Origin: Acanthochlamys bracteata
Lineage: Eukaryota > Streptophyta > Magnoliopsida > Pandanales > Velloziaceae
Reading direction: 5' to 3'
Assembly: GCA_019914995.1 (NCBI GenBank)
Contig: CM034145.1
Location: 3,038,001 to 3,102,000 of the forward strand
DNA length: 64,000 bases
The translations under genes and the position numbers were made by a program. Within the stretch, counting starts at the first letter, position 1; the number at the start of each line of letters is the position of its first letter. The notes beneath the pieces were generated by a model. It saw only the letters and a program-made list of their open reading frames with translations. It made no database searches and had not been told where the DNA came from. Of the stretch, positions 12,624 to 26,500 are shown in pieces.

Positions 12624-13073
12624 AGGTTATGCATCAGAACTTGAGAACTATGCTGAGTACAGTTGTGCTCCCAATGAAGATGAGGTCTTGCAGTATGCCT
12701 AAGCTGTTGTAGATGTAAAATCTTGCTTGTTCATTCTCTCTTCTGACCAATTTGCTGTCTTTGATGTGGTGATTCTTTCGACTTTTTTTGTAGTGTGCTA
12801 CCGCAAATGCTGATGGCCAGAAGAGAGCTCTCTTCTTATAGGGGCTTAGCAAATATGGGGATACTTGGCGTTCCTCTGGAGATGCATAATTCCATCATTG
12901 CTTCTTTATGTAGATTCTTATGGTTTTTCTTTTATTTGCAGAATCACATATATATTTATTGTTTATCTTTCTAAGCATCACTATTTGTGAGGGATTTGCA
13001 TGTTTATGGACCTAAGGCAACAATGACAGGAATTTGCAAACAAGCAATTGACAGCATCATGTCCAAAGCATAG
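12624..13073 (+). pseudogene. ACLA: ATP-citrate lyase subunit A (ACLA) 3'-end pseudogene fragment
   Basis: Three blocks match the C-terminal region of plant ACLA, the cytosolic subunit that with ACLB makes acetyl-CoA from citrate. Block 1 (12,624-12,714) encodes GYASELENYAEYSCAPNEDE and ends at VVD. Block 2 (from 12,794) encodes CATANADGQKRALFL. Block 3 (12,999-13,070) encodes [20 protein letters not shown] and ends in SKA plus a TAG at the natural C-terminus. A clean 79-bp GT-AG intron (12,715-12,793) separates blocks 1 and 2 at the right codon. An in-frame TAA at 12,700 and a stop after ALFL break it, and roughly 60 residues before block 3 are missing. The retained intron means it was copied as DNA, not from mRNA. 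Confidence 0.85.
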
Positions 13074-13736
13074 ATGCGAGTTAAATCTCATTATTATTTT
13101 CCTTCCCTTTCTTCCCTAATGAGAAAGGAGTATGGCTACAGATGTAAGATAGGCACGATTAGTAAGGATAGGTACTTGTTTTTGCTAGCTGGCAATATCA
13201 TTACTTGATTTTGTAATGTTATTGTTTGTTCATCTGTAAATGTTCATTTTTAATTTAGTTTTGGACGATGCAGAAGTCTTTGTACATACTTCTTTTAAGT
13301 GACTAATAAGACAATGCATTCTTTTGATAATCATGTTACGTTTAGTGTTATGATAGTGTTGTTGAGGAACTTGTTTCTGAATTAGTCTTATATACAAGCA
13401 CAATGTCGAGAATCTTCAAACCTTGGTTCTTGAATCGCTTCAGTTGCTATATGCCTTAATACTCAAATTTTATATGCCTGAGAATCGCCAAACCTTGGTT
13501 TCCTGAAACTAGCGTTGGTCTTGAGCATGTTGCTAGTGGTCTTTGCAATGTAACCAAGGATAGGTGAATGTTTTTTATACAAAGCATGTGATAAGCAACT
13601 TCTTATAAGCTTTTTACAAATATTTATTTTATGTACTGCACAATTTATTTTATTTTTGAATCAATAAGGATAATATTGGTATTACGAAAGGAAATTGATC
13701 ATGGCTTTATTTATAAGCCTAGAATTAATTCTTCTT
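13074..13736. other. No gene seen
   Basis: Non-coding sequence between the ACLA fragment and the tRNA. The phrase 'aaaccttggtt' occurs twice (near 13,420 and 13,490), a small local repeat. Confidence 0.5.
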
Positions 13737-13820
13737 GGGTCGATGCCTGAGCGGTTAATGGGGATGGACTGTAAATTCGTTGGTAATATGTCAACGCTGG
13801 TTCAAATCCAGCTCGGCCCA
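13737..13820 (+). tRNA. trnY-GUA: Plastid-type tRNA-Tyr (GUA), probably a nuclear insertion of plastid DNA
   Basis: An 84-base tRNA with a long variable arm and a GTA anticodon inside 'actgtaaattcg'. It starts gggtcgatgc and ends gctcggccca, so the acceptor stem closes as GGGTCGA with TCGGCCC (one G-T pair). It follows the plastid trnY-GUA as I remember it, with about four differences, three of them C to T. It lacks the layout of a nuclear or native mitochondrial tRNA-Tyr. The flanks may include a little more plastid DNA, which I cannot confirm. It is likely a dead nuclear copy (NUPT). Confidence 0.85.
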
Positions 13821-14527
13821 AAAATTCACCGCTCTCTAGGAATGGTCAAAGCCATATCCAATCGAAAAGGATGTTATCCAAATGCATCTCAAATAGTTAT
13901 AGTAAAATCTGACCTATTAATTTTTTGACTTTTTCGATAATATGTACATATCTAAATAATTGTCACTCTTTCAGACCATAATAAAAATACAATTTTTGTT
14001 TCTTCTAGACGAATATGATATTGAGATCATTCCCAAATCGCAATTGGTTTTTAAGATCACTTTCAAATCTAGATTTATTTTACTTTTTATTATTTTATTG
14101 ATATATTCAAACAAAATAAAAATAAATAATTACCCAGCATTAATTTTATTATTTTTATTTTATTTATTACTCATTTTATTTGATAGAATGTATTTTTTTC
14201 ATTCTTACAATTCATATTTTTTACTAAAAAATTACTTTTAATTCACGCTACCACAAGAATATAAAAAATATTTTTAATTTATTGTTTATAAATTAATATC
14301 AAAATTTAACTCACTGCCATTAACATTATTTATAATAACTAATTAGGAACACACCGTTACTTCAAAATGTCGAGTTGTTTTGGGTTTGGGGGGAGTCGAC
14401 AAGATTGAAAAGTTGGATTCGGCTTCCAGCAGCAACGAATAATTTGCGCCGTATTCAAGAATTTCCGGTCATCGTCGGCGGGGGCTCGCTGTCGACCGAA
14501 TTCTCTTCTTCTTTGAGTTAAAGTGTA
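13821..14527 (+). promoter_or_regulatory. Intergenic region, promoter and 5' UTR of the BIM2-like gene
   Basis: AT-rich to about 14,350, then GC-rich to the start codon at 14,528, as expected for a plant promoter running into a 5' UTR. Candidate TATA-like strings are 'tataaaaaat' near 14,259 and 'tttataataa' near 14,329. The transcription start is not fixed by the sequence. Confidence 0.4.
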
Positions 14528-17500
14528 ATGGAGGATGCCTCGAGATTCGTTCGCCGAGGGTTCGACGACGACGATGATGACGAAGACCTCGGCCATCAGC
14601 CCGACGGAGCATCCTATTCACGCAAATTAGGTCATTTTCCTTTTTTTTTTTTCTTTCTTGCTCTTATTTTTCTTTCTTGTAGTTAGAGAAATTTTCTTTG
14701 AATTAGTTTTGTTTCATTTTGTTCGAAGTACTATATATTAATCTTGGTGAAGGAAGATGGTATCACTTCATAAAGAACAGATTTGATCCGAAGGTCTGTG
14801 GCTGTGCTTTAGGATAAGTAGTTCTTCTGACTTTTTAGTTTGTTCTCAGTTGGTTTGTGATTTAAGAATTACTATCTGGTGTTTGGTTAATGGAATAGTT
14901 ACAAACTACTGATTAAGTGGTTTGGGGTCGAGGTCTTTTCAATTTGGGCTTTGAGTTGGTTTTGGTATGTAAGACTTTCTATGCAGGTGTTTGATAAGAG
15001 AACAGGGATGACCAACAAGTCAAATCTAGATGGATCTCCAGGCCTGTAATGAACTTGACTTACTGGTGTAAGAATATCTTCAATGTTAGTTTTTACTTTC
15101 TGCTAAATAGCCTCTCCTCTTGGTGTTGTGGGATTGTGTTTGGGCTTGCTTTTTCTAGTGTTGGAAAGTATACCAAAAATTTGGTTGCGGTTGATGATTG
15201 GTGGAGAAGAAATACTGGTAGCAATGCTAGGGAGGCGTGGAGAGACAGCTGAGAGGTTTGCTTAGAAGCAGCTCCCTTGGAAAAGTACGTATAGCTCATT
15301 GATCGAAAGCTCTTGCAAAGATGCATAGGACTAAATGATCTGCTGAAGCGGTGTGATGCAAAAATGCATAGGTAGGAGAGATCCTGCCTTAAGGGAATCG
15401 CCTGCTTAAGAAGGTGTGGACGAAGCAGAAGCGAGAGTGTCGGCTGGAGTAACACACATCAAGATTGTTCCTTTGGTTTCAATCTAGTAGGATCAAGTTT
15501 GGGGTTTTGGAAAGTGAGATCAATTTTTCTTTAATTTTCAGTTTCTTGGGTGTGAGTGGGTATAAGCTCATTAGTATCATAGATTCGCTTCTGTTTTGGG
15601 TGTTTTAAGCAAACATGGACTTCTGTGTTTTAAAATAGCTTGAGCTTTCTTTTGCTGTTACCAGGGTGATTAACAATGCAAATGTTTCATAGGAAACCAT
15701 GAATATCTGTATCTTATGATAGCTTATTTTTTATGTTGTTGGCACATCGGCAATTCGAACCCCAAGTAAAGGAGGTGAGGTTGGGTTTAAGACTGGCAGG
15801 CACTTCGTAAAAAACATCCTCCAAATCTCGATGATGTGGATTCTCCTCGTGATTTAACTCACCGAGCCATCTTAGTGGGATAAGCCTTAGTTGCTTTTGT
15901 CATTGTTTTTATATATGTTGGCCCAGGAATGATGCTATGTGATGATGTGGGAGATTCACCCAACTCCTGTGATATGTTAAACGTATTGAGAATTTAGCTT
16001 ACTTGTTTCATAGAATGGAAGAAAGTACATACTAAAATTTGAATTTAATTCTGAAAATTCGTAGTCTTGAGTCTCAATGTACATTTTAAGCAACTGACAA
16101 TGCGTTAGTAGAGTGTTATTTGTAGAAGATGGCTATGCTTAGAACTATTTTCTTGTGAAGGCTCAATTATTTGAAAGAAAACTTTAAGTACTGAAGCCAC
16201 TAGCAAGAAGGCGTATGACAAACATTGGAATAGACCTACTCTTGCAAGAAGTGATAATATAAGGACCCTTAGATCTTTTTTGCTTGGTATGGAGCGAATG
16301 TTTTGAGTCTGTTGTAGTATTTTGTTCTCCAATTGGTTGCAATATTCCTGTCTTTGGTTTCTCTAAAATTGATAAAGCATTAGGGTTTATTTGTTAGTAA
16401 ATTCCATTTTAAGTTTGGTGCTAGCTATTCCTACAGGGGATTATGGTGGAAAGAACATTTCCGACCAGCGCCCCAATACACCAAGATCAAAGCACTCTGC
16501 AACGGAGCAACGACGAAGAAGTAAGATTAATGACAGGCAAGTCAAGCCATGTCTTTACCTATTTGATTTAATCTTTTTGGTTCACCTATGGAATCTAAAC
16601 CTTGCCAATAATAACCACTATTGCTGTTCTCCTCATCTGGAAGGGTCATGAATTGCTTGTTCAGCTACTTTATTTCTACCCATGTTTGTAGAGATACAAA
16701 AATTTTACTGCCCATCATATTTTTAACGAGCTAGCTTAAATTCATCCGACGCATCGGCATTTGGAATATGTATTGCTAATGGTTTGTCAATTAGCATACA
16801 TGTTAGATATATAAGTGGAAGTATCATGTTTTCGTTTCTTGCTTACACACATTGCCTCATCACAAAAATATAAGCATTGACAAACAAATAATACAATTAA
16901 AAACATATTGTAACACATTTATTTTCACTAGTTTTTGAGAATGTAGCATTTTGAAGAGACTAATTTTGTAGGCGATGCTTCTTTTCTTGATGACGAACTT
17001 ATAAACAACCAATATTCGTTTAACATGAGAAGCGTTTATCCATAAGAGACAGTAAATAGTCTAGTGAAAGCACTAGTACTATTGAGCGTAAATTTTCACT
17101 AGTATTATCTCAAAATGAATTTTTACCAGCCATTTTCTGCTTTGACATTAGCATTCTGATCTTTTGCGGTTTCTTCTTTTAACTGCCAATATGATTGGCA
17201 TAATGAAAAACCGTATATTGTGCATGTTTTCATCTCAAGATCATAATTTCTGACCTAAAAGTAAAGCCTACAGATGAGAGCATCTACATGATTTAGAGTT
17301 TCTTTCGTTCTTTTGTTTTGTTAAATAAAAATAATCATCAAGATCAAAGAAACTTGCAAAAACATCTCAATTAAGGAGTGGACATAAGAAAACACTATTC
17401 TTTTGTGTTGTATCTCCTGTTTTGCTATTAGGAAATTTTTATTTTTTTTTCGTTTCTTTTAGTTTTTGTTTCTCTGTTACTTGATCTTTTTACTTTTCTA

Positions 17501-20500
17501 ACTGACCTTTCTATAATTCAGTCTCCGTCTTGCTACTTTTTAGTTTTTGTATTTTGTTCCTTCAATAGTTTATCTGGTCCATGCTCTTTATTTTTGCTTT
17601 TTCTCTTATTTCTTCAACTTGTTTTTTGTAGAAGATTTCTATTATGAAGACAAGGTGTTTGGTTTAATTATTTGAAACTATTTAACTTAAACTCAAGTTC
17701 TCTTAAATCTTTTGAAATTATAGGTTGCTTTTCTAACAAGCACAAAATACAAGCAGAAGTTAATATAAGCATGATTAACCTTATATATTCTTAATAGGTA
17801 TTTTATTTCAGTCATGATGCATGTTAATTTCATGCCTATTCTATAGCACAATTTTGCATTTTGTGCAGTTTATTGTTTGTGTAATATACTTTATTTTAAA
17901 ATTATTCTATAACTATTTGATCAATTTGTTTTCAACTACGCTGTTATTTTTGTTTCTAGGGTCTTATTTGTTTTTATATATGCTGCAATTCTATTTTTCA
18001 TTGTTTCTTATCATAGTTTTGAGTAATTCCTTGTTACTTGTTTGAATCTGACTCGTTTCTCTACACCTGCTGCTTTCTTACTTTCCTTCAACTTTCATTT
18101 TGTAAACTTTATCCTTTCTTTGTTTTTTAGTTGATTTCATATTTTGTATTTTACATATGTTAGACTTTGTCTTATTCCCTTGTATTTGACATATCCTTGT
18201 TTGTACTTTAATTGTTTAATCAACATATCTTCATTTTTTTTGTTTTCTTTTGAAGTTTTGAATTTTAATTGTTATTAGATAATTTCTTGTTGTTTATATC
18301 CATATATATTTTGATTTTGTCATGGCTTCTTCTTATTGATATTTTCTTAATGTCCAATTCACTACTGTGGTTTCTTCGTTTTTTGTTATTCTTACACTTC
18401 ATTAATACTGTTTTGCTTATTTCATGATGTAAGAATTTGTATGCACACACTCTGTGTTTAGAATAAAATTTTTACTTCATTTTTTGTATGTCATTGTGTT
18501 TTACTTTATTCCATCTGTGTCGTCTTATGCTCTTACAGTACTTTGATTTGTTCTTTGTGTTTCTATATTTATTAGGTTTTGTGGTATCTTCACGTTGGGT
18601 ATTAAACTAGATGGTAGTCCGTGCTACACATGAGATTGTCTTTTCTATTTGATTTTATAGTTTAGAAGATGGTCTTATGCATTTATGGTTGTTAGTATCT
18701 GACTACATAATTTACAAAGAAATGCAGGTGGAAGAAGTTGTAGATCATGCATAATATTTTTAACTTAGGAATTATACGGTAAAACATTTTCTGTTTATTA
18801 ATATATTATCATTTATATTTACTAAAGTATACAACAAAAAAGATGCGTGATTGAACAAAGGCCAAAGAAGCAAAGGAAAACTAATGTACAAACTTATATA
18901 GATTAGAAATATTAAAGTCTACAGTTTAAACAAAAACAAATGAATTTTCTTTTTCTTGTAAAATTGTTAATGATTTAATTAGGAAACAGCTACCCCCGCC
19001 GCCTGCCAAAATAAATAATAAATTTAGTTTGTATGCTTACCTCGTTAATGATTTTACTCTCAATGGTATGAATGGAAACCCTGATTTCACAATTCAACAG
19101 CCAGCATAAGATCAACATCTAGCATGATTCATATAAAGCAAAACAAATTTTGTTGAGCACTGAACTATCTTGAATGGAACTCCATGAATCCATATATAGT
19201 GCTCAATTAATCTGCAATCATCCTAGTTTATCATCTTTAGATACTCAGCTTGGTTAAAATACTGTTCCAATATAAGAGGAGCTGTTAGAGAATAAGGATT
19301 TCCAAATTCTTAATCTGGTGGACTGCAACAGATGAGATCTATTTTCAAATCCAATCCATATTTCCATATATCTAGATGTACAATTTCATCATTCCATTTA
19401 GTTCTACCAATAAAGTAAGATTAGTGAAGTTAAAATGTTAATACCCACAATTTGAATTTTGTAATAGCACCAAAGAGTTGTCTACTGTTACTAAATTCTT
19501 TTTGTACTATAATCTCATGATGTATATTTTCCAAATTTGGCTTATTTTGAAATTGAACATAACTTTTTTTAAGAAGAGACATTGATTATAATTACAAAAA
19601 CATAAAAAGCAAAAACAAACTTAAAATGATATAGAATTTAAACAGTACAAGCAATTAGAAAGAGAATGAATATATGACTTAGAATTTAAACATTACGTAC
19701 AAAGCAAAATTAGAACTATGTAAAATTCGTAAACTAACAAAGTTAGAAAGGAAAAATAAAAATATACTCTATGCTTACCATAAGTTATACATAATGGTCT
19801 TGAAGTTTTATTTCTACCAAATCCTAAGAAATGTAATGAAGAGGATGTGAAGAGAGATTCCTATAATATAAGTTGGTGCCCAACCTCTGAGAAGAGAATG
19901 TTAGGATATGAAACAATCTTTTGGAATTTCATAAAATTGTTTCTAACTTAATGTTTCTTACAAAAAATTGCTTAGAAGAATAGGCATACGGCATTCAGAA
20001 GCGTATCTGGATTCTGGTTTATATATGTATATATATAATGTTCTATTTGTACCTTATCTCTTACATTTGTCAAAAAAAATTATAATTGTATGGGAGAGTT
20101 CAAGGCTCTCTTTCACATAAAAAATAATTACCTAAAAGGAATACCAAGAATTTATTATACTATCCTCTTTTACACTCTTTGTCATGGAAATATCTAAACT
20201 ATAAAGTGCACATTTTGGGATAGTAAACTCAAGGGTTGCCATGTTTAAATTTGACAATGCAGCAATTTGCATATATCTTAACACATACAAATTTTGCTAT
20301 AATTTCTGGAAGCGATAACAGAACATCTCATAGGGCAAACTCTTATAAGCTATCTTATCTTACGAGAAATGTGTGTAAGTATTTTTTTTTTTCCTAATTT
20401 TGCTAATTAGATAATCTTTATGTGAGGGTTGACATTTAGATGGAGTTCTTACCATTAATAATTTGCAGGTTGGCTTCGATATTCATACTTTTCTTTGTGT

Positions 20501-23500
20501 AGGTTATGAATTTATTACTTGTGCTTACGGTTTAAGCTTACGGTTTATATAAGAAAAATAATTTTCCACAAAGTTTGCGACCTAGATCCTAACATATGGC
20601 GGAATGGGGAAGTCAGGCAATGTTTTGATTTAATTTAGTTCAACATCACCGTTTTATAGCCGTGGAAATTAGTGGAGATATATGCACATGAAAAGTACTT
20701 ACCCCCTTTGGTGGAACTTAAGAGCCGAATAAGCTGTAAATTATAACTCTAAATACCTGACTAAATATCCAACAAGGCCAAGCATCATAGAACAAATAAA
20801 TCAATTAGCATGCAAATAATTTGCCTTGTCTTCCATGTTTAGAAACTTGACCAAATAGTGACAGGTTTTCTGTTGTTATTTCTTTTTTAATATAGTTGCT
20901 GTATTTTTTACTTTAATGAAATAAATTGGACCTGCAGATTTCAGATACTTAGAGAGATAATACCAAATAGTGATCAAAAGAGAGATAAGGCATCATTTCT
21001 TTTGGAGGTAAATGCATCTCCACGCCATGTACGGAAGGCCCCTTACTCTTTTACAAACTAATGGTGATCTTGCATTTGTTTCGCTAGGTAATCGAGTATA
21101 TTCGGTGTTTACAAGAGAAAGTACAGAAGTACGAGTTGATATTTCCAGAGTTAAACCAAGATAATTCAAAACTAATGCCATGGGTAATAACAATTTGTGA
21201 GAAACTTTTCTTAGCAGCTGCTGTATGTGTCATCGGCCTTAATATCAGTCCAGTTTTTGTTTGATGTTAATTTCGATAATGACAAATTGCTTGGTTAGTG
21301 CTGTAATGTGCTTGAATTTATCTCCTTTGAGCATACGTAAAGTTTCATGTTTTCAAGTAGTATTCTTTAAAAATGATGAATGCAATTTCTCTGCAAATAT
21401 CTAGGCACAAAGGCCAATAAAGACTTTGGGTATCCTCTAGGCTACCAATGTTGTTATGCAGAAGGCATGTAGAAGTTAATTTGTTTTGAGTGGTTTTGAT
21501 AGTAGGATCTACTACCATCAGTACTTGTTCAATGTCAATGGTGCCAATGCTGCCAGTGTGGCCTTGATAATGAAATGTAGGGATGTGAAAGATAATTCAT
21601 ATTCTCATATGATACATCATATTGCAGATATGATTTGTTATAGAACAATGTTTGGCATATAGCTCGAAGGTGAAGCTAGTTACTGAACTTCTGTCAAATG
21701 CCCATTGATGCGAATGTTGAATGTGCACTAGTTAATGAATTGTCTTACATTAAGGTTTTTGGCATAGCCTTGTTTAACCTGATGTTGTTTAGGGTTATGT
21801 AAAATACTTGTTGAACAAATCAGCTGAATAAACTTTTAAAATTCTTGTAAAGAACTTAAGAAAACTGTTTTATGTACAGAGAGATTGGGAAAAGCTGGCT
21901 CGAGAGGAGCATGTGAAAAAAATTAATCTGTGGCTATTATGGCTAAGCAATTATTGAAATAATATTCTGGTTCCAAAGAGGTTGAACAAGTTGAAGGAAA
22001 ATGCTTTGTGAAAAGTATACCTTTGTAGACAAGATTGTACATGAGATTTAGAAAATTGCTTTTGGGGATAGGAAGCACATACAAAAGAAAACACTTATAG
22101 CGAATAACTTACTGGAATTCCATTGTTGCTTCTAGGACTAGATTTGAGGTGGCTTTTAGAGAAAGCCGCTTTAGAAAAGCTGTATGGTAAAATGCTTCTG
22201 AAAATGCATTTACAAAAGAAAAGCCTTAAAAAATTATTTTTTCTGAAGCTTTCTTTTGTAGACATGTTCTGGTCTAAAATTGATTTTATATAAAGAAAAT
22301 AATCTGAATGATACTTAGGTATCATTTGTTGATACTATTGATTAGGTTGAGATTTCCTTTAAAGTTACCTGGGGCATTTGAAAACACCTTTTGAAAGTTC
22401 ATCATAATTCCACCTGTATCTGAAGTACCATCTGTAATCTTGCTTTCTAACACAGGCTAACTTCTTCAAGTAAGCAAGTTCTTGCTCTGGCACACACATC
22501 TTATCTTCCACAGCATAATTGAGTTCGACGGGTATGCTGGCATCTATTAGACATTTAAACAGAGGCAGTCTAAGAACGCAGTGCTGACATGCATACCATC
22601 ATAATATACTGAATGCAATCTCATGTCAGTAGTTGACTCAATATACACTTAAAATGACTATCACATTTCCGCAGATCCTTCTTTTTTTTTTCTTTTTTTT
22701 TAATTTAATTATGCCTACTCAGATAAACAGCTCTGAGTTGTTTTTAGGAACTTGATAGACTAGTATACTGAAGTTCAAAGACCCAAGCTTAAATTCTAGT
22801 TATGGGAATTGTAGAACGTGAATAAGGTCTCATTTAATGGTCTTAGTTATAGAGGTGTTTTGCAAAAAAACTATAATTTTCAGGAGAAACATTTTGGTTT
22901 TTAAGAATTTGTTGTATTTTACGAATTTACTGTTTATTTATTTTTAATGTGTGGTTGTACCACACTGTGCTTAATTGTTATGCATATTCTGATCTATTAC
23001 ATTCTGCTTGTCAATGTAGGAAAAGGTTTTCTACCGATCAATTTGGAAAAATGCTCAGGTATTTCTCAAAAAGGTCAAAATGATTTGTACTATAAGGATA
23101 TTGACCTAGATGTTAATTTTTGTGATAGATTCTTTGCATATCCCTGTACAAATAATGAAAGGTTTTTCCTCTCTTTTAGCAAAGTAATGGTCAGGGCGCA
23201 GGAGATGGCATAGGCGATCCACATGCCATTAGAAATGATGCAACCACTCTTGGGCTTATGTTTTCAGGAAGACATGAAGAGAACAATAGCCTTCCTGTTG
23301 CACCTTTGCATGTGACCAGACAAAATACAGCTGAATCAGACCACATTATCTCTGGTATGGAGAATGCTCCTGCTTTTGTATGTAAGATGCCAGGTTCTTG
23401 AGAGTCATTTTCTTTTTGTAAGGAGATATTGAGTGCAGGCATAAGACGCTCTTTAACTTCTACTACAGATAACATGCAATCACAGTCCCAGCCTCCGTAT

Positions 23501-26500
23501 GAAAGATCATCTTGTCTAGAGGACTGCACTGTTAGCAATGAAATAATGAATGATCAAGAAATAGCAATTGATAAAGGAGAAATTAGTATGTCAGCCATCT
23601 ACTCTCAAGGGTATGTCTGTTTAAATTACTCTTTGTAAGCTGCATTTTGTCTACTATGAAGTTTGTTTTCTATTTTCAGGTTATAATTTCTGTCAGGACA
23701 TTGATATGATATAACAAATAAGCTAGCAACAATCAAATATCATACTGAGATGTTATTTCCTGAAGTTATTATCATATTATTCTTTTGTATTACTATTACC
23801 GGCTTAGTGTCTTTAACAACCCTTAGCTTAAAAGTAGAGTTGTTTTAATAGTTAGCCAAACAGTGTTGTTCTTTATTTCTGTGTCAGATATTTGCATATT
23901 TTCCAAATCTGTTGTATTTTTCTTTATAAATTTCTTATTGCAGATGTTGGTGTTCTTTCTAGTATATTCTAGCTATTCCTTGAATCTAATTTGAGCAGCT
24001 CTTTTAATATTTAGAACTTCGTAAGATATTTCTCCTGTATACATATTAGTTGAACGTCGTATCTGTCATTTCCTTGTTCAAATAAGCTTGGGGTTTTGCA
24101 TCATTTCACTTTGTAATATGTTACCTGAATCAGGCTATTGGACACTCTGACTCAGGCGCTGCGTACTTCTGGAGTAGATCTATCCCATGCTAACATATCC
24201 GTGCAGATCAATCTGGGCAGACGTGCCAAAAGCAAGTTATCAACTGTATCAACTGAAAAGGCAAGTTACCTGTACATGATCCTGTGTCATCCTTGGCTAC
24301 TTTTTCTTTGAGTTCCATTTATACACCTCAAACCAAGGCTTTGGAACTTTTTGTGCTTGAAATATATAATAGTAAGCTTACTATTTGCAACATCTTTCAC
24401 CTACTTCCACTAGTTTTAGAAAAATGGGAACCATAGAGTTGATTTAATTATTGATTTCAAACTACCAAACAGATGATAATAACTTCAAAAATAGATAGCA
24501 AGAGTTCAAACTCAAATTGAACTGCTACATAGTCTGATGTAGCCCTCACACTCAAAAATAATTCGAGTTAAGATATTTTATAAGCATCATCGATACATAA
24601 GTTTTTGGAAGACTACTTATATTTAACTAGGTGTGTCTCCAATCCACCCCTATCAAATAGGTCTAGTTTATGCCTTCCATTTTTGAGGTAATATAAAGTT
24701 TTCAGCTAAGCTCTAAATTATGTATTATTTCAATTTGTGGAGACCAACTTAAAAAGTACTTAAGTAGTAGATATAAAAAGAATCAATTATTATAGGTGCA
24801 CCAAACTGGTTACTCACTATACCCGTATTGTTTTCATGTCACTCTGCATGATGGATTATTTGGTACAACTTATTATAAGTATCCTTGAACATTGAATAGA
24901 AACAGATAATTTTGATGTACGTACCTTTCCTTTGACTCCAGTTTGCATGCTTTTATTAAATCCATATGGCTACAAAATCTCTTTACTAGAATCAAATAAA
25001 AAGCTTCGTAACAAGGAAAATGATAATAGGGACTTGCTCTAAATAGTTGGCTTTTCTTTTTCTTCGAGGCATAAGAGTTGATTCAAGTCTTTGATCACGA
25101 ATTTTTTATTTAACCACTTTTAAAATGTCAATTAGTGCTTTACAGTGATTTCTGAATAATGAGCGCACCAAGATCGTGGTTGAATCTCATATACCAATAT
25201 ATTTTTACTCCTTACAGTGGCAACAACTCAATTTTTAACTATTGTAGACAAGTAGGCCTCTTTTGGAAGAGCACTTCTGTTTTCCTATGGCTGCTTTTAT
25301 TAATATTTTCAAAATCAAAATGTCTTTGAACAAGAGTGAACTTTGGGCCCTGTTCATAAAATGGCCCATGATTAGTCAAGCTCAATTAATGGGCTTGAAT
25401 TTATTCCAAATATACTAATTTGGTTCACAGCTACCATAAGTACTGCCTAGATATATCATAATTAAAACAAATTTCATATTTGTGGTGATTTGGAATTAAA
25501 ACACTAACTTAAGGAAATGTATAAAGTATATCCAGACCATATTGCTAAATTGTCAAAGTTAACAACTTTGCCCGAACTAGATCTTATGTAGAAGCACATG
25601 CTCCGCTTATGCCTTTGTGGTTTCCACTTAATTCACAAACCTAATCGATTCTATTGAAATATTGGGGTAAAATCTATTAGTACAAACCAATATTTAGCTT
25701 ATGTAATACTTTCAAACGGAAAAGCCATGTTTAGGTAGCTTAAGCAAATAAGTATTAGCTTGATCTCTTAAGAAATCATAGACACTAAATTCAAACTATA
25801 TAAGAAATAAATTTCAAAAGAATATGAAAAAGTAATCTTGATTTAGGAGCTTCTGCAACCATTAAATGAGCTTTAACGGAGACCTTAGTAGTTTAAGGTT
25901 GATGCTTGCAGCGCACTATCCCAATTGATAACATTTGCCACCCCTAAGTACATGTGCAATTGACAGAGATACAACGACCACATGAATCCATAGTACGTAC
26001 TCAAAATCGTGTTGAGTACTGTCGCGTGTAGCCCACTTAACAAAAGGATAAAATTGTTAAACCAAGATGAACCATGTTAGTTCTTGGTTATTGAAAGTTC
26101 TAACGGAATGTGCGTCAAAGCTTTAGAATAGGGGCTATTTACGGAGTACCTTACTTGGAACCAAGTTCAAACTTGCACTCACGAAGGACCCAAATTGTGA
26201 CCAAACATGGGTCTAGAAGGTAAGTTGATAAACATTAGGTTAAATCTACCTGGTTGGTTGGTTCTTGTCTAAGTAGTAAGGATAACCGACCTAGGTTGGT
26301 TTGCTCCGTCGGGCCTTTATAGGTCAAGAGAGCCTATTTTCTGGGCCAACAACAGTTGTATGGGTCAAAGAGTCTGCAAGTTGCTTACTACAGTATGGGG
26401 CACATGCTGACCCATTGTCAACCTGCTTGCAGCAGTTGAACTCCTTTTTTCTTTCTCCATTATGGGACCCGCACATAAGGGTAAACATAAATTAGTTAAA

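Noticed and set aside
13737-13820. Functional nuclear tRNA-Tyr
   Set aside because: Sequence and long variable arm are of the plastid type; nuclear tyrosine tRNAs have a short variable region and usually an intron.
20993-21193. Minus-strand open frame in the bHLH region
   Set aside because: It is the shadow of BIM2 exons 3 and 4 on the opposite strand.
21880-21960. Possible extra BIM2 exon starting after tacag at 21,885 ([11 protein letters not shown])
   Set aside because: It runs into a stop with no donor in the needed phase, and skipping it keeps the frame between exons 4 and 5.
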